Assembly (NCBI RefSeq): GCF_038002965.1
Contig: NZ_JBBOOE010000001.1
Span: forward strand, 4,445,001 to 4,509,000
Source: Robertmurraya sp. FSL R5-0851
Lineage (GTDB): Bacteria; Bacillota; Bacilli; Bacillales; Cytobacillaceae
Length of the DNA: 64,000 nucleotides
Reading direction: 5' to 3'
Position numbers and translations under genes: made by a program. Within the stretch, counting starts at the first letter, position 1. Each line of letters starts with the position of its first letter. The notes below the pieces were generated by a model. That model was not told the origin of the DNA, did not search any database, and saw only the letters and a list, made by a program, of their open reading frames with translations. Positions 18,270-26,321 of this stretch are shown here, one piece after another.

Positions 18270-18638
18270 CTATAAAAACGGAACATCCTCATTCTCTTCA
18301 CCAGATTCAGAATGAATGCTACACAATACCTCACCATCTTTATAGATAACCACTCCATGTTCAGGACATATCTCATCACCATAATTATTAAAATATTCAT
18401 TAAACACAACCAACGAGTCTTGAATCCCCTCAAGCTGAATATATGTTAAATAATTATTTCTCAACTCTAACCGATTGGCTAAACAAACCTCTACTTTAGC
18501 CTTCTCTAGCAACTCAACTACACTTGGAACGGCAATCATTGCAATAATTCCTAATATTACCATGGTGACCAGCAATTCAATCAATGTGAATCCTTTCTCT
18601 TTCAACAAACGCATAGTTGTCTTCTTCTTAGAGGTCAT
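18270..18638 (-). CDS. Lone type IV prepilin-like protein
   Basis: 122 residues from the ATG at 18638, placed by a GGAGGTG ribosome site eight bases upstream; the longer open frame before it is not supported. The N-terminus has a short charged leader and then GFTLIELLVTMVILGIIAMI, the class III prepilin signal with Gly before the cleavage site, Phe+1 and Glu+5, followed by the hydrophobic assembly helix. The mature part is short and acidic with two Cys (CPEHG and LCSIHS) that could form a disulfide. It resembles ComGC-type competence pseudopilins, but no prepilin peptidase, ATPase or other pilin gene lies nearby. It could add to an existing ComG/pilus machine. Confidence 0.85.
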   Translation of the reverse strand: MTSKKKTTMRLLKEKGFTLIELLVTMVILGIIAMIAVPSVVELLEKAKVEVCLANRLELRNNYLTYIQLEGIQDSLVVFNEYFNNYGDEICPEHGVVIYKDGEVLCSIHSESGEENEDVPFL

Positions 18639-18708
18639 ATAAAAACACCTCCATGTACTATTAAAATTAGGTTTTTCAAAATAAATAATTAGGGCATCTA
18701 ACCCCACC

Positions 18709-18815
18709 TCACACCATACCCATGACAACCAACGTGTCTAAGGCGTTTCCACCCACAGCATAGCCGAGTGCCCCCATTGATAACGGTAAGGAGACATCAC
18801 CAAACTTCTTATGAC
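18709..18815 (-). other. Unexplained leader-like segment before the prepilin gene
   Basis: Between the terminator after epsC and the prepilin gene lies a G/C-richer stretch. On the minus strand it can form a hairpin with a GAAA tetraloop (GGTG-GAAA-CGCC, 18742-18753). It also carries an open frame reading KKFGDVSLPLSMGALGYAVG and ending at 18709, without a start codon or ribosome site. It could be a structured RNA leader of the prepilin mRNA or a gene remnant. I could not match it to a known riboswitch. Confidence 0.3.
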
Positions 18816-18859
18816 AAAAAACCTTCTAGATACACGAATCCACGTCTGTATATCTAGAA
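18816..18859 (-). terminator. Terminator after epsC
   Basis: On the minus strand, TTCTAGATA (18859-18851) pairs with TATCTAGAA (18832-18824), followed by GGTTTTTT (18823-18816). It would end the ywqC-ywqD-ywqE-epsC transcript, so the downstream aminotransferase block probably has its own promoter. Confidence 0.7.
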
Positions 18860-18872
18860 TAAAAGCACCACT

Positions 18873-20693
18873 TTAACTTACAAATTCATTTTCTTGTACA
18901 CTTTTCTTATTCGCTAATCCCAGAACATACTCCTGAATTTCCATAGAAGTCATCTGAACAAACTCATGGATTAAATACTCCACTTCCTCATATCCACCCA
19001 AAACAGCCTTCCCGATAAAAATCTTCGGAAACACCGCTTCTCTATGCACTTCATTATCCCCAAGAAGCTCTTCATACATCTTCTCTCCGGGGCGAATTCC
19101 CGAGTATTGAATCCCGATTTCTTCTATTGTATATCCAGAAAGTTTAATAAGGTTCTTCGCTAGATCCACAATCTTAACCGGTTCTCCCATATCAAGAACA
19201 AAGATTTCTCCTCCACGAGCTAGAGCACCTGCTTGAATCACCAATCTAGAAGCTTCCGGAATCGTCATAAAGTATCGAGTCATATCCGGATGTGTTACCG
19301 TTACTGGGCCACCAGCTTGAATCTGCTTTTTAAATAAAGGAATTACACTTCCACGACTACCGAGTACATTCCCAAATCGAACAGCCACAAACTTCGTCTT
19401 GCTATGTTGTGCCAAATGCTGAATGACCATCTCAGCAATCCGCTTCGTGGATCCCATCACATTCGTTGGGTTTACTGCTTTGTCTGAAGAAACAAGCACG
19501 AACGTTCCAATCGAGAACGTATCTGCTGCTTCTGCTACATTTTTTGTTCCAATTACATTGTTCTTTACAGATTCCTTTGGATTGTACTCCATTAACGGTA
19601 CATGCTTATGCGCCGCTGCGTGATAAACCACATCTGGTCGATGTAGTTCCATCACCTCGAAGATACGATGACGATCTTGAATATCTGCGATAATCGGAAT
19701 GATTTCAAAATCATTTTTGTATTTGTTTCTAATCTCCATATCAATCTGATAAATGGAGTTTTCGCCATGTCCTAATAACAAAAGCTTTTTCGGCTGAAAT
19801 TTACTTACTTGTCGGCAAATCTCTGAACCGATTGATCCACCAGCTCCAGTTACAAGAATCGTATTACCAGTAATCTTTTTCGAAATACTATCCATATCAA
19901 GCTCGACTGGATCACGACCAAGTAAGTCTTCCACTTCAACATCGCGGAATTGTTTTACAGAAACTCGTCCGATCATCACATCTTCCACTTTTGGCATAAT
20001 CACTGTTTTCGCCTTGGTTTTTGCGCATTCCTGAAAAATGCTATTCATTTCTTTTTTACTAAGTGATGGAATGGCAATGATTACTTTATCAATATTCCAC
20101 TCTTCTACTGCTTCTTGAATACTCACTGATGTCCCAACAACAGGTATTCCATGTATATCAAGCTTTAGTAAGTGTGTATTATCATCGATAAAAGCAACTG
20201 GGACAATTCCCGCATCTTGATTATTTAATAATTGGCGCGCAAGTAGAGTTCCTGCTGCTCCTGCTCCAACGATAAGTGCTCTTTCTTGTTCACTTTTCGG
20301 CTTAATATAACGATCTCGGTATACTCTCCATGAAAACCTTGAGCCACCGATCAATAACACATGCATCATCCATGCAAGAGATAACGCCCTTACATAGATG
20401 TCCTGAAATAGAACTAATTGAACAACTGCTGCTGACATAACCGCAAAGCTCACGGCTTTCACAATGGCTACTAGTTCTCCGACACTCGCATACTGCCAGG
20501 CCTTCTGATATAAACGATAATATGATGCAAAGATATGATGGCTAACCAGTAAGGTAACGGAACTAATCAATAGGGTCTTGTATGTAAAGACCTGGACTGT
20601 CGGATGGAGTATGATATAGCTTATATAGATGGCTGTTAAAACGATAAGTGAGTCTAACACGGTTAAAAATGTTAACCTTTTTTGAAAAGACAA
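18873..20693 (-). CDS. epsC: UDP-GlcNAc 4,6-dehydratase (EpsC/PglF/CapD family)
   Basis: 606 residues from a TTG at 20693, which sits behind an excellent AAGGGGAGGG ribosome site and gives the family-standard start MSFQKRLTFLTVLDSLIVL. The open frame extends another 30 codons upstream to an ATG with no good ribosome site. Four N-terminal membrane helices (about 1-120) are followed by a CoA-binding-like Rossmann domain (RALIVGAGAAGTLLA) and the dehydratase domain with VTGAGGSIGSEICRQ, FVLVSSDKAVNPTNVMG and SMTK-type residues. It makes UDP-4-keto-6-deoxy-GlcNAc, the first step toward bacillosamine. It follows the phosphatase gene in the ywqC-D-E unit. Its biosynthetic partner, the aminotransferase, lies beyond the rhuM segment. 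Confidence 0.92.
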   Translation of the reverse strand: MSFQKRLTFLTVLDSLIVLTAIYISYIILHPTVQVFTYKTLLISSVTLLVSHHIFASYYRLYQKAWQYASVGELVAIVKAVSFAVMSAAVVQLVLFQDIYVRALSLAWMMHVLLIGGSRFSWRVYRDRYIKPKSEQERALIVGAGAAGTLLARQLLNNQDAGIVPVAFIDDNTHLLKLDIHGIPVVGTSVSIQEAVEEWNIDKVIIAIPSLSKKEMNSIFQECAKTKAKTVIMPKVEDVMIGRVSVKQFRDVEVEDLLGRDPVELDMDSISKKITGNTILVTGAGGSIGSEICRQVSKFQPKKLLLLGHGENSIYQIDMEIRNKYKNDFEIIPIIADIQDRHRIFEVMELHRPDVVYHAAAHKHVPLMEYNPKESVKNNVIGTKNVAEAADTFSIGTFVLVSSDKAVNPTNVMGSTKRIAEMVIQHLAQHSKTKFVAVRFGNVLGSRGSVIPLFKKQIQAGGPVTVTHPDMTRYFMTIPEASRLVIQAGALARGGEIFVLDMGEPVKIVDLAKNLIKLSGYTIEEIGIQYSGIRPGEKMYEELLGDNEVHREAVFPKIFIGKAVLGGYEEVEYLIHEFVQMTSMEIQEYVLGLANKKSVQENEFVS

Positions 20694-20811
20694 TCGTACC
20701 CTCCCCTTTCTAAATATTTGCTCGTAGTAACGCTTTAAAGCGTTATGAGCATAAAAATATCTAAGAAAAGACATATAATTCATATATTTTTTCTTAGATA
20801 TTGACTTCCAA

Positions 20812-21585
20812 TTAAAAGATTCCTAGAAACTTCTTTACTTTCACTTTTTCTGGAATCTCTTTCATCACGTTCTTTCCTTCAATTAGTAGTTCTGCATTTT
20901 CTGTATAGAAGTAGACCATGTCATTTCCGAACTTAGACTCCACGATATCTAGCGCATCCATCATCAAAAATGTTCGATTATTCACATTATGTGCATCAGA
21001 TGCTAGAAAATGAGTAAGATTTGCCTCGATCAGCTGTGTGGAAAACTTCTGGATTTTCTTCCCGAAATATCCTGCTACACTTGAAGCTGTTAGTTGAGTA
21101 AGAGCCCCTTTCTTGACGAGGTTGTATAAAATATCCGGATTCGTGATTATTTCTGTGTTTCGTTCTGGGTGAACGATAATCGGTGTTAATCCTTTTAGCT
21201 GAATATCAAATAGTAATCGATCGGTATATCTAGGTACATGACCTGAAGGGAGCTCCACGAATACATATTGAGTTTGATTTAATGGAAGGATATGAATAAG
21301 CTCTTCTTCTTCAAGAAATTCACCAAAGATTCTCGTTTCCTGACCTGGGAGAATCTTCAAGGGGATTTGTCCCTTCTGAAGTACCTCATTCAACTTGGTT
21401 ACCTCTTCAATAATCGTTTGCTTATTGTTGTCATAACGCCCGTTTTTATGATGGGGAGTAGCGATAATTGTATCAATGCCTTCCTTTACCGCTTCTCTTG
21501 CCATTGCAACGGACTCACTTATATCCTTCGCTCCATCATCAAGAGATGGGAGGATATGACAATGGATATCAATCATATCATTCAC
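20812..21585 (-). CDS. ywqE: PHP-type protein tyrosine phosphatase (YwqE/CpsB)
   Basis: 257 residues. The PHP metal-binding motifs are visible: IDIHCHILPSLDDGAKD at the start, ATPHHKNG, PIIVHPERN, and LASDAHNVNNR, supplying the His/Asp ligands of a trinuclear Mn site. The family removes phosphate from the Tyr-rich tail of the partner kinase and from its substrates such as UDP-sugar dehydrogenases, tuning exopolysaccharide output. The ATG at 21585 follows GGAGAG by six bases. The gene lies directly after the kinase and before epsC. Confidence 0.92.
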   Translation of the reverse strand: MNDMIDIHCHILPSLDDGAKDISESVAMAREAVKEGIDTIIATPHHKNGRYDNNKQTIIEEVTKLNEVLQKGQIPLKILPGQETRIFGEFLEEEELIHILPLNQTQYVFVELPSGHVPRYTDRLLFDIQLKGLTPIIVHPERNTEIITNPDILYNLVKKGALTQLTASSVAGYFGKKIQKFSTQLIEANLTHFLASDAHNVNNRTFLMMDALDIVESKFGNDMVYFYTENAELLIEGKNVMKEIPEKVKVKKFLGIF

Positions 21586-21666
21586 TACTCTCCAAATATT
21601 TTAATCTGAGATTATTCAATACCGATACATATCATACCATTTGCCTATTAAACTGGCAATTAACTC

Positions 21667-22371
21667 CTATTTGCCACCATAATAGTAATAGTATTGAGAT
21701 TGGTCTTGCTTCTTATTGTTTAAAATAACCCCTAATAACTTGGCTTTTGATGTGGTTAGCTGTTCTTTCGCTTTTACCGCATTTTCTTTTTCTGTGAAAC
21801 CTGATGAAACAACTAGCACCGTTCCATCACACTTATTCGCTAGTAGCTGAGCATCTGTCACCACTAACACAGGAGGAGTGTCAAATATTACCAGATCATA
21901 CACTTTTAAAGCTGTCTCCAAAAACTCATCCATAGAACGTGAGCTAAGTAGTTCGGATGGATTCGGGGGAATTGGCCCACAAGGTAATACATATAAATTT
22001 GATGTATCAATTTGTGTTACGGCATCATCTAAGTCGGATTGCTTGGTTAGTACAGTTGTTAGCCCGAATGTATTCGTAATGCTAAAAGTATAGTGAACGG
22101 TTGGTTTTCTCATATCCGCGTCGACCAGCAGGACTTTATTTCCCTGTTGAGCGAACACAGTTGCTAAATTGGCTACAGTCGTAGATTTCCCTTCTCCAGG
22201 TCCGGATGAAGTAACCATTAACGTACGGATTTCATTATCTATTTGTGAAAATTGAATATTGGTACGGATCGTACGATATTGCTCTGATACAGGAGATTTA
22301 GGATCGTTCTTTACTACGAGCTTACGCTTAAAGTCCGACACCTTTGATTTTTTTTCTTTTTTAAACGCCAA
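21667..22371 (-). CDS. ywqD: Bacterial tyrosine kinase (YwqD/CpsD/EpsB)
   Basis: 234 residues from a TTG at 22371, preceded by GAGGTGAGAG; this start gives the usual length, whereas the longer open frame begins inside the modulator gene. Walker A is in SSGPGEGKSTTVANLA, Walker A' in LLVDADMRKP, and Walker B in VIFDTPPVL. The C-terminus ends in a Tyr cluster (QYYYYYGGK), the autophosphorylation site that controls oligomer state. It needs the membrane-bound modulator encoded just upstream (11 bp overlap) for activation. Its role is regulation of polysaccharide polymerisation and export. Confidence 0.93.
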   Translation of the reverse strand: MAFKKEKKSKVSDFKRKLVVKNDPKSPVSEQYRTIRTNIQFSQIDNEIRTLMVTSSGPGEGKSTTVANLATVFAQQGNKVLLVDADMRKPTVHYTFSITNTFGLTTVLTKQSDLDDAVTQIDTSNLYVLPCGPIPPNPSELLSSRSMDEFLETALKVYDLVIFDTPPVLVVTDAQLLANKCDGTVLVVSSGFTEKENAVKAKEQLTTSKAKLLGVILNNKKQDQSQYYYYYGGK

Positions 22372-23098
22372 CTCTCTCACCTCTTGTACGTGTTTTGCTT
22401 GAACGGCTTGTTTCTGGCACGGTTTCTTGAATGGTTGGGATAGCACCTAGTACAGGTAGTCCTAATGTTTGCTCTATATCCTGTTCTGTCTTGATTGTGT
22501 TATCAAGGTACTCCATTAGAAACGCTAACCCAACACCGATCATCAACCCTACGATAAGGGCAATGGCGATATTCATTAATGGCTGCGGCTTAATTGGAGA
22601 TTGATTGTCTAAAACTACTGCTTTAGCTAAGATGCTAACATTGTCTACATTCATAATGTCTTTGATTTCTGCTTGGAAAATGGAAGCCGTCTCATTCGCT
22701 ATATCAGCTGCTAAATTTGGATCTGCGTCTTGAACAGAAATGGTCACTACCTGAGAGTTTTGCTCACTTTGAACGGTAATTTTTCCATTTAGCTGGCCCG
22801 TTGTCATATTTAGATCAAGTTCTTTAATGACTAAATCTAGGATAGCTGGGCTTTTAATAATGACGTTGTACGTGTTGATTAATTGAAGGTTGGTCTGAAC
22901 TTCACCAGCACTGTAAGTGTTTTGTTCATTTTTTGATTGGTTTACAAGGATTTGCGTTGATGCTTGATAAATCGGAGTAAGGTAAAAATAACTAATCAAA
23001 CCACTAATTGTTGCAAATAGAATCGTAATTAAAGCTATTAAACTAAGACGTTTTTTTAACGTTAGAAATAGTTCTTTTAAACTTATTGTCTCTTCCAT
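22361..23098 (-). CDS. ywqC: Wzz-type modulator of the tyrosine kinase (YwqC/CpsC/EpsA)
   Basis: About 245 residues. Two membrane helices bracket an extracellular domain: LIALITILFATISGLISYFY near the N-terminus and IALIVGLMIGVGLAFLMEYL near residues 180-205. The Wzz signature continues as DNTIKTEQDIEQTLGLPVLG. A Pro-rich segment precedes the second helix (SPIKPQPLMN). Two adjacent ATGs follow AGGAGG; the second (23098) is better spaced. It activates the YwqD kinase through its cytoplasmic tail and influences chain length. It is the first gene of the minus-strand operon. Confidence 0.92.
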   Translation of the reverse strand: MEETISLKELFLTLKKRLSLIALITILFATISGLISYFYLTPIYQASTQILVNQSKNEQNTYSAGEVQTNLQLINTYNVIIKSPAILDLVIKELDLNMTTGQLNGKITVQSEQNSQVVTISVQDADPNLAADIANETASIFQAEIKDIMNVDNVSILAKAVVLDNQSPIKPQPLMNIAIALIVGLMIGVGLAFLMEYLDNTIKTEQDIEQTLGLPVLGAIPTIQETVPETSRSSKTRTRGERVGV

Positions 23099-23128
23099 CA
23101 TATCCTCCTAAAATGAAAAACTCATAGT

Positions 23129-23137
23129 ATTATATCA
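23129..23137 (-). promoter_or_regulatory. Extended -10 promoter of the ywqC operon
   Basis: On the minus strand the sequence reads TGATATAAT, an extended -10 element about 30 bases before the ywqC start. No good -35 hexamer is seen at 16-18 bp. It is a candidate only, in the divergent region between ywqC and the SGNH hydrolase gene. Confidence 0.45.
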
Positions 23138-23290
23138 TATAATGTTGTAAAATCTGGTGGTTTTTGTCATACTTTATATGATTTTGTAGAATCATTTTTT
23201 CGTCTTTCTTAATAATAACTGTTTTTTTATAAAATCCTACTACTCTTTTTAAATTTACAGCAATTAACAAATCAATAGGAGTGATCAATT

Positions 23291-24070
23291 TTGCGAGCCT
23301 TTTTTACCACTATGATTGGACTTTTATGTTTGATTCTACTTATTCTCGGGAACTTACATTGGCAAAAGAAAACCGAAGTAACAGGAAGTGGTTCAAGTCA
23401 ACAAGCTACTGTTTCGGAGGAAGGTTCGGAAGCATTTGCGCAAGTGGAGCCAGTCCTAAATTACACAACCAATTGGTCTGAGCAAGAAAAAATGCATTTC
23501 CAAACTGCTCTATCTGAAAATCGTCCCTATCATATTCTTATTGTTGGATCAGAACAACTAGGTGAAGGTGAATCTTCTTGGCCTATTTTATTTCAGAATG
23601 AAGTGGTAGCTACATATGGAGAAAATGTTATTTCTATTGAATCAAGGACCTACACAGAAACTACATCAGAGTTTGTTGAATCTGGAAAGCAAGCAGAATT
23701 CATTGCGAATCAAGCAGACCTGATTATCTGGGAGCCTTTTATCTTAAGTGATAATGCGGTTGTTCCGATTGAAGCTACCCTAGAGAATATCTCATCTGTG
23801 ATTAATGAGGTAAAAGAATCGAATCCGAATACAACATTTATTCTCCAGCCTCCAAATCCCTTGTACCAACCAAAGCTTTATAAAACACAAGTAGAAGAGT
23901 TAAAAGCATTCGCTGAGGCACAAGGAATACCCTATCTCGATCACTGGACAAGTTGGCCTGACCCTATGTCTGAGCAAATACGCGAATATTTAAATGAATA
24001 CAATCAACCGAATGAAAAAGGACATCGCGTTTGGGCAGATTACTTAGTTCAACGGTTTATAAGCCAATAA
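23291..24070 (+). CDS. Membrane-anchored SGNH/GDSL-type hydrolase
   Basis: 259 residues from a TTG behind TAGGAG. A single N-terminal membrane helix (MIGLLCLILLILGNL) is followed by a Ser/Gln-rich linker and an SGNH-like domain on the outside. Visible blocks are ILIVGSEQLGEGESSW (block I region, with Ser in GSE rather than the usual GDS), DLIIWEPFILSDN (block III region) and NEKGHRVWADYL, supplying the C-terminal catalytic His near residue 245. Such proteins often remove or add O-acetyl groups on cell-surface polysaccharides. It is divergently transcribed from ywqC, so a role in EPS modification is a reasonable inference. The altered GDS motif leaves activity open. Confidence 0.7.
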   Translation: MRAFFTTMIGLLCLILLILGNLHWQKKTEVTGSGSSQQATVSEEGSEAFAQVEPVLNYTTNWSEQEKMHFQTALSENRPYHILIVGSEQLGEGESSWPILFQNEVVATYGENVISIESRTYTETTSEFVESGKQAEFIANQADLIIWEPFILSDNAVVPIEATLENISSVINEVKESNPNTTFILQPPNPLYQPKLYKTQVEELKAFAEAQGIPYLDHWTSWPDPMSEQIREYLNEYNQPNEKGHRVWADYLVQRFISQ

Positions 24071-24072
24071 AT

Positions 24073-24108
24073 GAAAGACAGTAGATATTGTTATCTGCTG
24101 TCTTTTTT
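24073..24108 (+). terminator. Terminator after SGNH hydrolase gene
   Basis: AAAGACAGTAGATA (24073-24086) pairs with TATCTGCTGTCTTT (24091-24104) with one mismatch, followed by a run of seven T. Confidence 0.85.
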
Positions 24109-24228
24109 TGTACACTTTAAAATTTCTAGAACATTTATCCTGTTTATCCAACAAAATCCTCTATTTTCTCTTATATATGGTAAGATAGAAGTAGTTATTT
24201 TTCATAGATTAGGAGGATTTGTCAAAAA

Positions 24229-25284
24229 ATGAAGAAAAAAGTCGTATCTCTTACGTCCGCTGTTCTACTAACTTCTACCTTTGCCACTCAAGCACTTGCT
24301 AGCACCTATACTGTACAAAAAGGAGATACCTTGACTCGTATTGCAGTGAAACACAACACCACTGTCTCGTCATTAAAATCCTTAAATCAGTTATCTACTG
24401 ATATGATTTATATTAACCAGGTTTTAAAGGTGGTCGAAGCTTCATCTCCTACTCAAACCGTACAGACTCCAGTTGTTACACCAACCACAACTGAAGTAAA
24501 AACCCATACTGTTGTAGCTGGAGATAGTTTAAGCAAGATTGCTCGAATCTATAATATTTCTTTAAATGATCTCAGAAAATGGAATAACCTAACAAATGAT
24601 TTAATTTATCCTGGACAGAAGTTTGTGGTATCAGCCCCTTCTAGTACAGTAAGTTCACCTGTTACTGCACCTGTTGTTTCTACACCAGCGCCAGTTACAC
24701 CAGTTGTTACGACCCCAACAACTACTCCATCTGTAAGCGAATATATTGTAAGAAGCGGTGACTATTTAGGGAAAATTGCTCCACAGTTCGGGCTAACGGT
24801 CCAAGAATTAAAAACACTTAATGGACTAACTTCTGATCGGATTTATGTTGGTCAAAAATTACTAGTAAGTAAGGCGGGTGCTTCAACCCCACCTACAGAA
24901 GCGGTAACAACTCCAACACCTACGGCTACACCAGTGGTTGATTTTGCAAAAACTCTGATGGGAGTTCCTTATGTTTGGGGAGGAAGCACTCCTTCTGGCT
25001 TTGACTGCAGCGGCTTTATTCATTATGTATTCAATCAGACTGGAACGAAGATTGGACGCTATTCTACCGATGGTTACTATAGTCGTTCCTATTATGTGGA
25101 CCAACCTCAGGTTGGGGACCTAGTATTCTTTGAAAATACATACAAAGCTGGTATCTCTCATATGGGAATTTATCTCGGAAACAATGAATTTATTCACGCA
25201 GATGGAACCAAGGGTGTTATGATTACTAGCCTTGACAACTCGTATTATAAGCAACGATTTGATGGGTTTAAGAGATTTTATTAG
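24229..25284 (+). CDS. Secreted LysM-NlpC/P60 endopeptidase
   Basis: 351 residues with a clear Sec signal peptide (cut after QALA, residue 24-25). Three LysM domains follow at about 26-69, 92-134 and 171-213, each with the YTVQKGDTL-like start, separated by Thr/Pro/Val-rich linkers. The NlpC/P60 domain fills 235-351 with the catalytic Cys260 in GFDCSGFIHYVF, His311 in SHMGIYLG and His323 in FIHADG. The family cleaves peptidoglycan stem peptides (gamma-D-Glu to diamino-acid bond), similar to Bacillus LytE/LytF/CwlS. AGGAGG sits before the ATG. A strong terminator shared with galE2 follows. Confidence 0.93.
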   Translation: MKKKVVSLTSAVLLTSTFATQALASTYTVQKGDTLTRIAVKHNTTVSSLKSLNQLSTDMIYINQVLKVVEASSPTQTVQTPVVTPTTTEVKTHTVVAGDSLSKIARIYNISLNDLRKWNNLTNDLIYPGQKFVVSAPSSTVSSPVTAPVVSTPAPVTPVVTTPTTTPSVSEYIVRSGDYLGKIAPQFGLTVQELKTLNGLTSDRIYVGQKLLVSKAGASTPPTEAVTTPTPTATPVVDFAKTLMGVPYVWGGSTPSGFDCSGFIHYVFNQTGTKIGRYSTDGYYSRSYYVDQPQVGDLVFFENTYKAGISHMGIYLGNNEFIHADGTKGVMITSLDNSYYKQRFDGFKRFY

Positions 25285-25292
25285 ACAGCAAC

Positions 25293-25329
25293 AAAAGCCA
25301 CGAATATCCCGAAGGTATTCGTGGCTTTT
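25293..25329. terminator. Bidirectional terminator between LysM-P60 gene and galE2
   Basis: AAAAGCCACGAATA (25293-25306) pairs perfectly with TATTCGTGGCTTTT (25316-25329). With A and T runs on both sides it can end both converging genes. Confidence 0.9.
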
Positions 25330-25331
25330 CA

Positions 25332-26321
25332 TCATTGATTTCTTTCAAAGTGCCAAGCATCCTTGCACATATCAATTACATCAAGCTTTGCTTTCCAACC
25401 TAGTTCTTTCTCAGCTTTTTGGGTATCTGCATAAAAAGAAGCAATGTCACCAGCTCTTCGATCAACAATTTCATACGGAACTTTGATCTCGTTTGCTTTT
25501 TCAAAAGCATGAATGAGCTCTAGTACGCTTGTACCTTTACCAGTCCCTAGATTGAATACTTTAACCCCTGTAGTTAAATCGTTTAGCGCTGCCACATGTC
25601 CTTCAGCTAAGTCCACTACATGAATATAATCCCGAACCCCTGTACCATCTGGAGTAGGGTAATCGTTCCCAAACACCCTTAATTTATCTAGTTTCCCTTT
25701 AGCTACTTGAGTTACATAAGGCATGAGGTTATTAGGGATACCATTTGGAGCCTCACCAATTAGACCACTTTTATGAGCACCCACTGGATTAAAGTATCTA
25801 AGTAATGCAACCGAGAAGGATGGATTTGCTTTTACAATATCCGTTAGAATTCTTTCACTCATAGCTTTTGTTTCCCCATACGGGTTAGTTGTTGGTAAAA
25901 GATCCATTGTTTCAACGAATGGTACTTTATTGTCGCCGTAAACGGTTGCTGAGGAACTAAAGACAAAGCGCTGTACTCCATACTTCAAACAAGCATTACT
26001 TAAAACTAATGTACTTACAACATTGTTGTAGTAATAGGAAATTGGCTTCTCGACCGACTCTCCAACTGCTTTGTAACCTGCAAAGTGAATAACCCCATCG
26101 ATTTTATGATTGTTAAAAATCGATTCAACCTCTGATTCATTTGTTACGTCCACTTGGTAAAAAACTACTTCTTTATTAGTAATTTGCTTAATCTTATCTA
26201 ACGCCTCTATTTTACTATTACTTAAATTATCTGCTACGATAACTTCATGTCCTGCCTCTAGTAATGCCACACATGTATGGGAACCGATATAACCAGCTCC
26301 ACCAGTCACTAAAATTTTCAT
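25332..26321 (-). CDS. galE: UDP-glucose 4-epimerase (copy 2)
   Basis: 329 residues with GGAGYIGSHTC at the N-terminus, FSSSATVYGDNKVPF and the catalytic Tyr/Lys in NPYGETKA. It is very similar to the copy at 2035-3030 through nearly the whole protein, with occasional differences such as DASKAKRE against DTQKAEKE, and DNA identity by eye is roughly three quarters. It is isolated here, between the cell-wall hydrolase and the HD-GYP gene. It may be the housekeeping copy, while the other belongs to the EPS locus. The start is ATG at 26321. Confidence 0.93.
   Translation of the reverse strand: MKILVTGGAGYIGSHTCVALLEAGHEVIVADNLSNSKIEALDKIKQITNKEVVFYQVDVTNESEVESIFNNHKIDGVIHFAGYKAVGESVEKPISYYYNNVVSTLVLSNACLKYGVQRFVFSSSATVYGDNKVPFVETMDLLPTTNPYGETKAMSERILTDIVKANPSFSVALLRYFNPVGAHKSGLIGEAPNGIPNNLMPYVTQVAKGKLDKLRVFGNDYPTPDGTGVRDYIHVVDLAEGHVAALNDLTTGVKVFNLGTGKGTSVLELIHAFEKANEIKVPYEIVDRRAGDIASFYADTQKAEKELGWKAKLDVIDMCKDAWHFERNQ

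Noticed and set aside
18170..18433. 87-codon minus-strand frame overlapping the prepilin 3' end
   Set aside because: It is the alternative frame of the prepilin gene; the prepilin signal and ribosome site support the other frame.
18709..18815. c-di-GMP (GEMM) riboswitch upstream of the prepilin
   Set aside because: A GAAA-capped hairpin is present, but the conserved GEMM core strings (such as GCAAA and ACGCAAAGC) are not; kept only as an unexplained segment.
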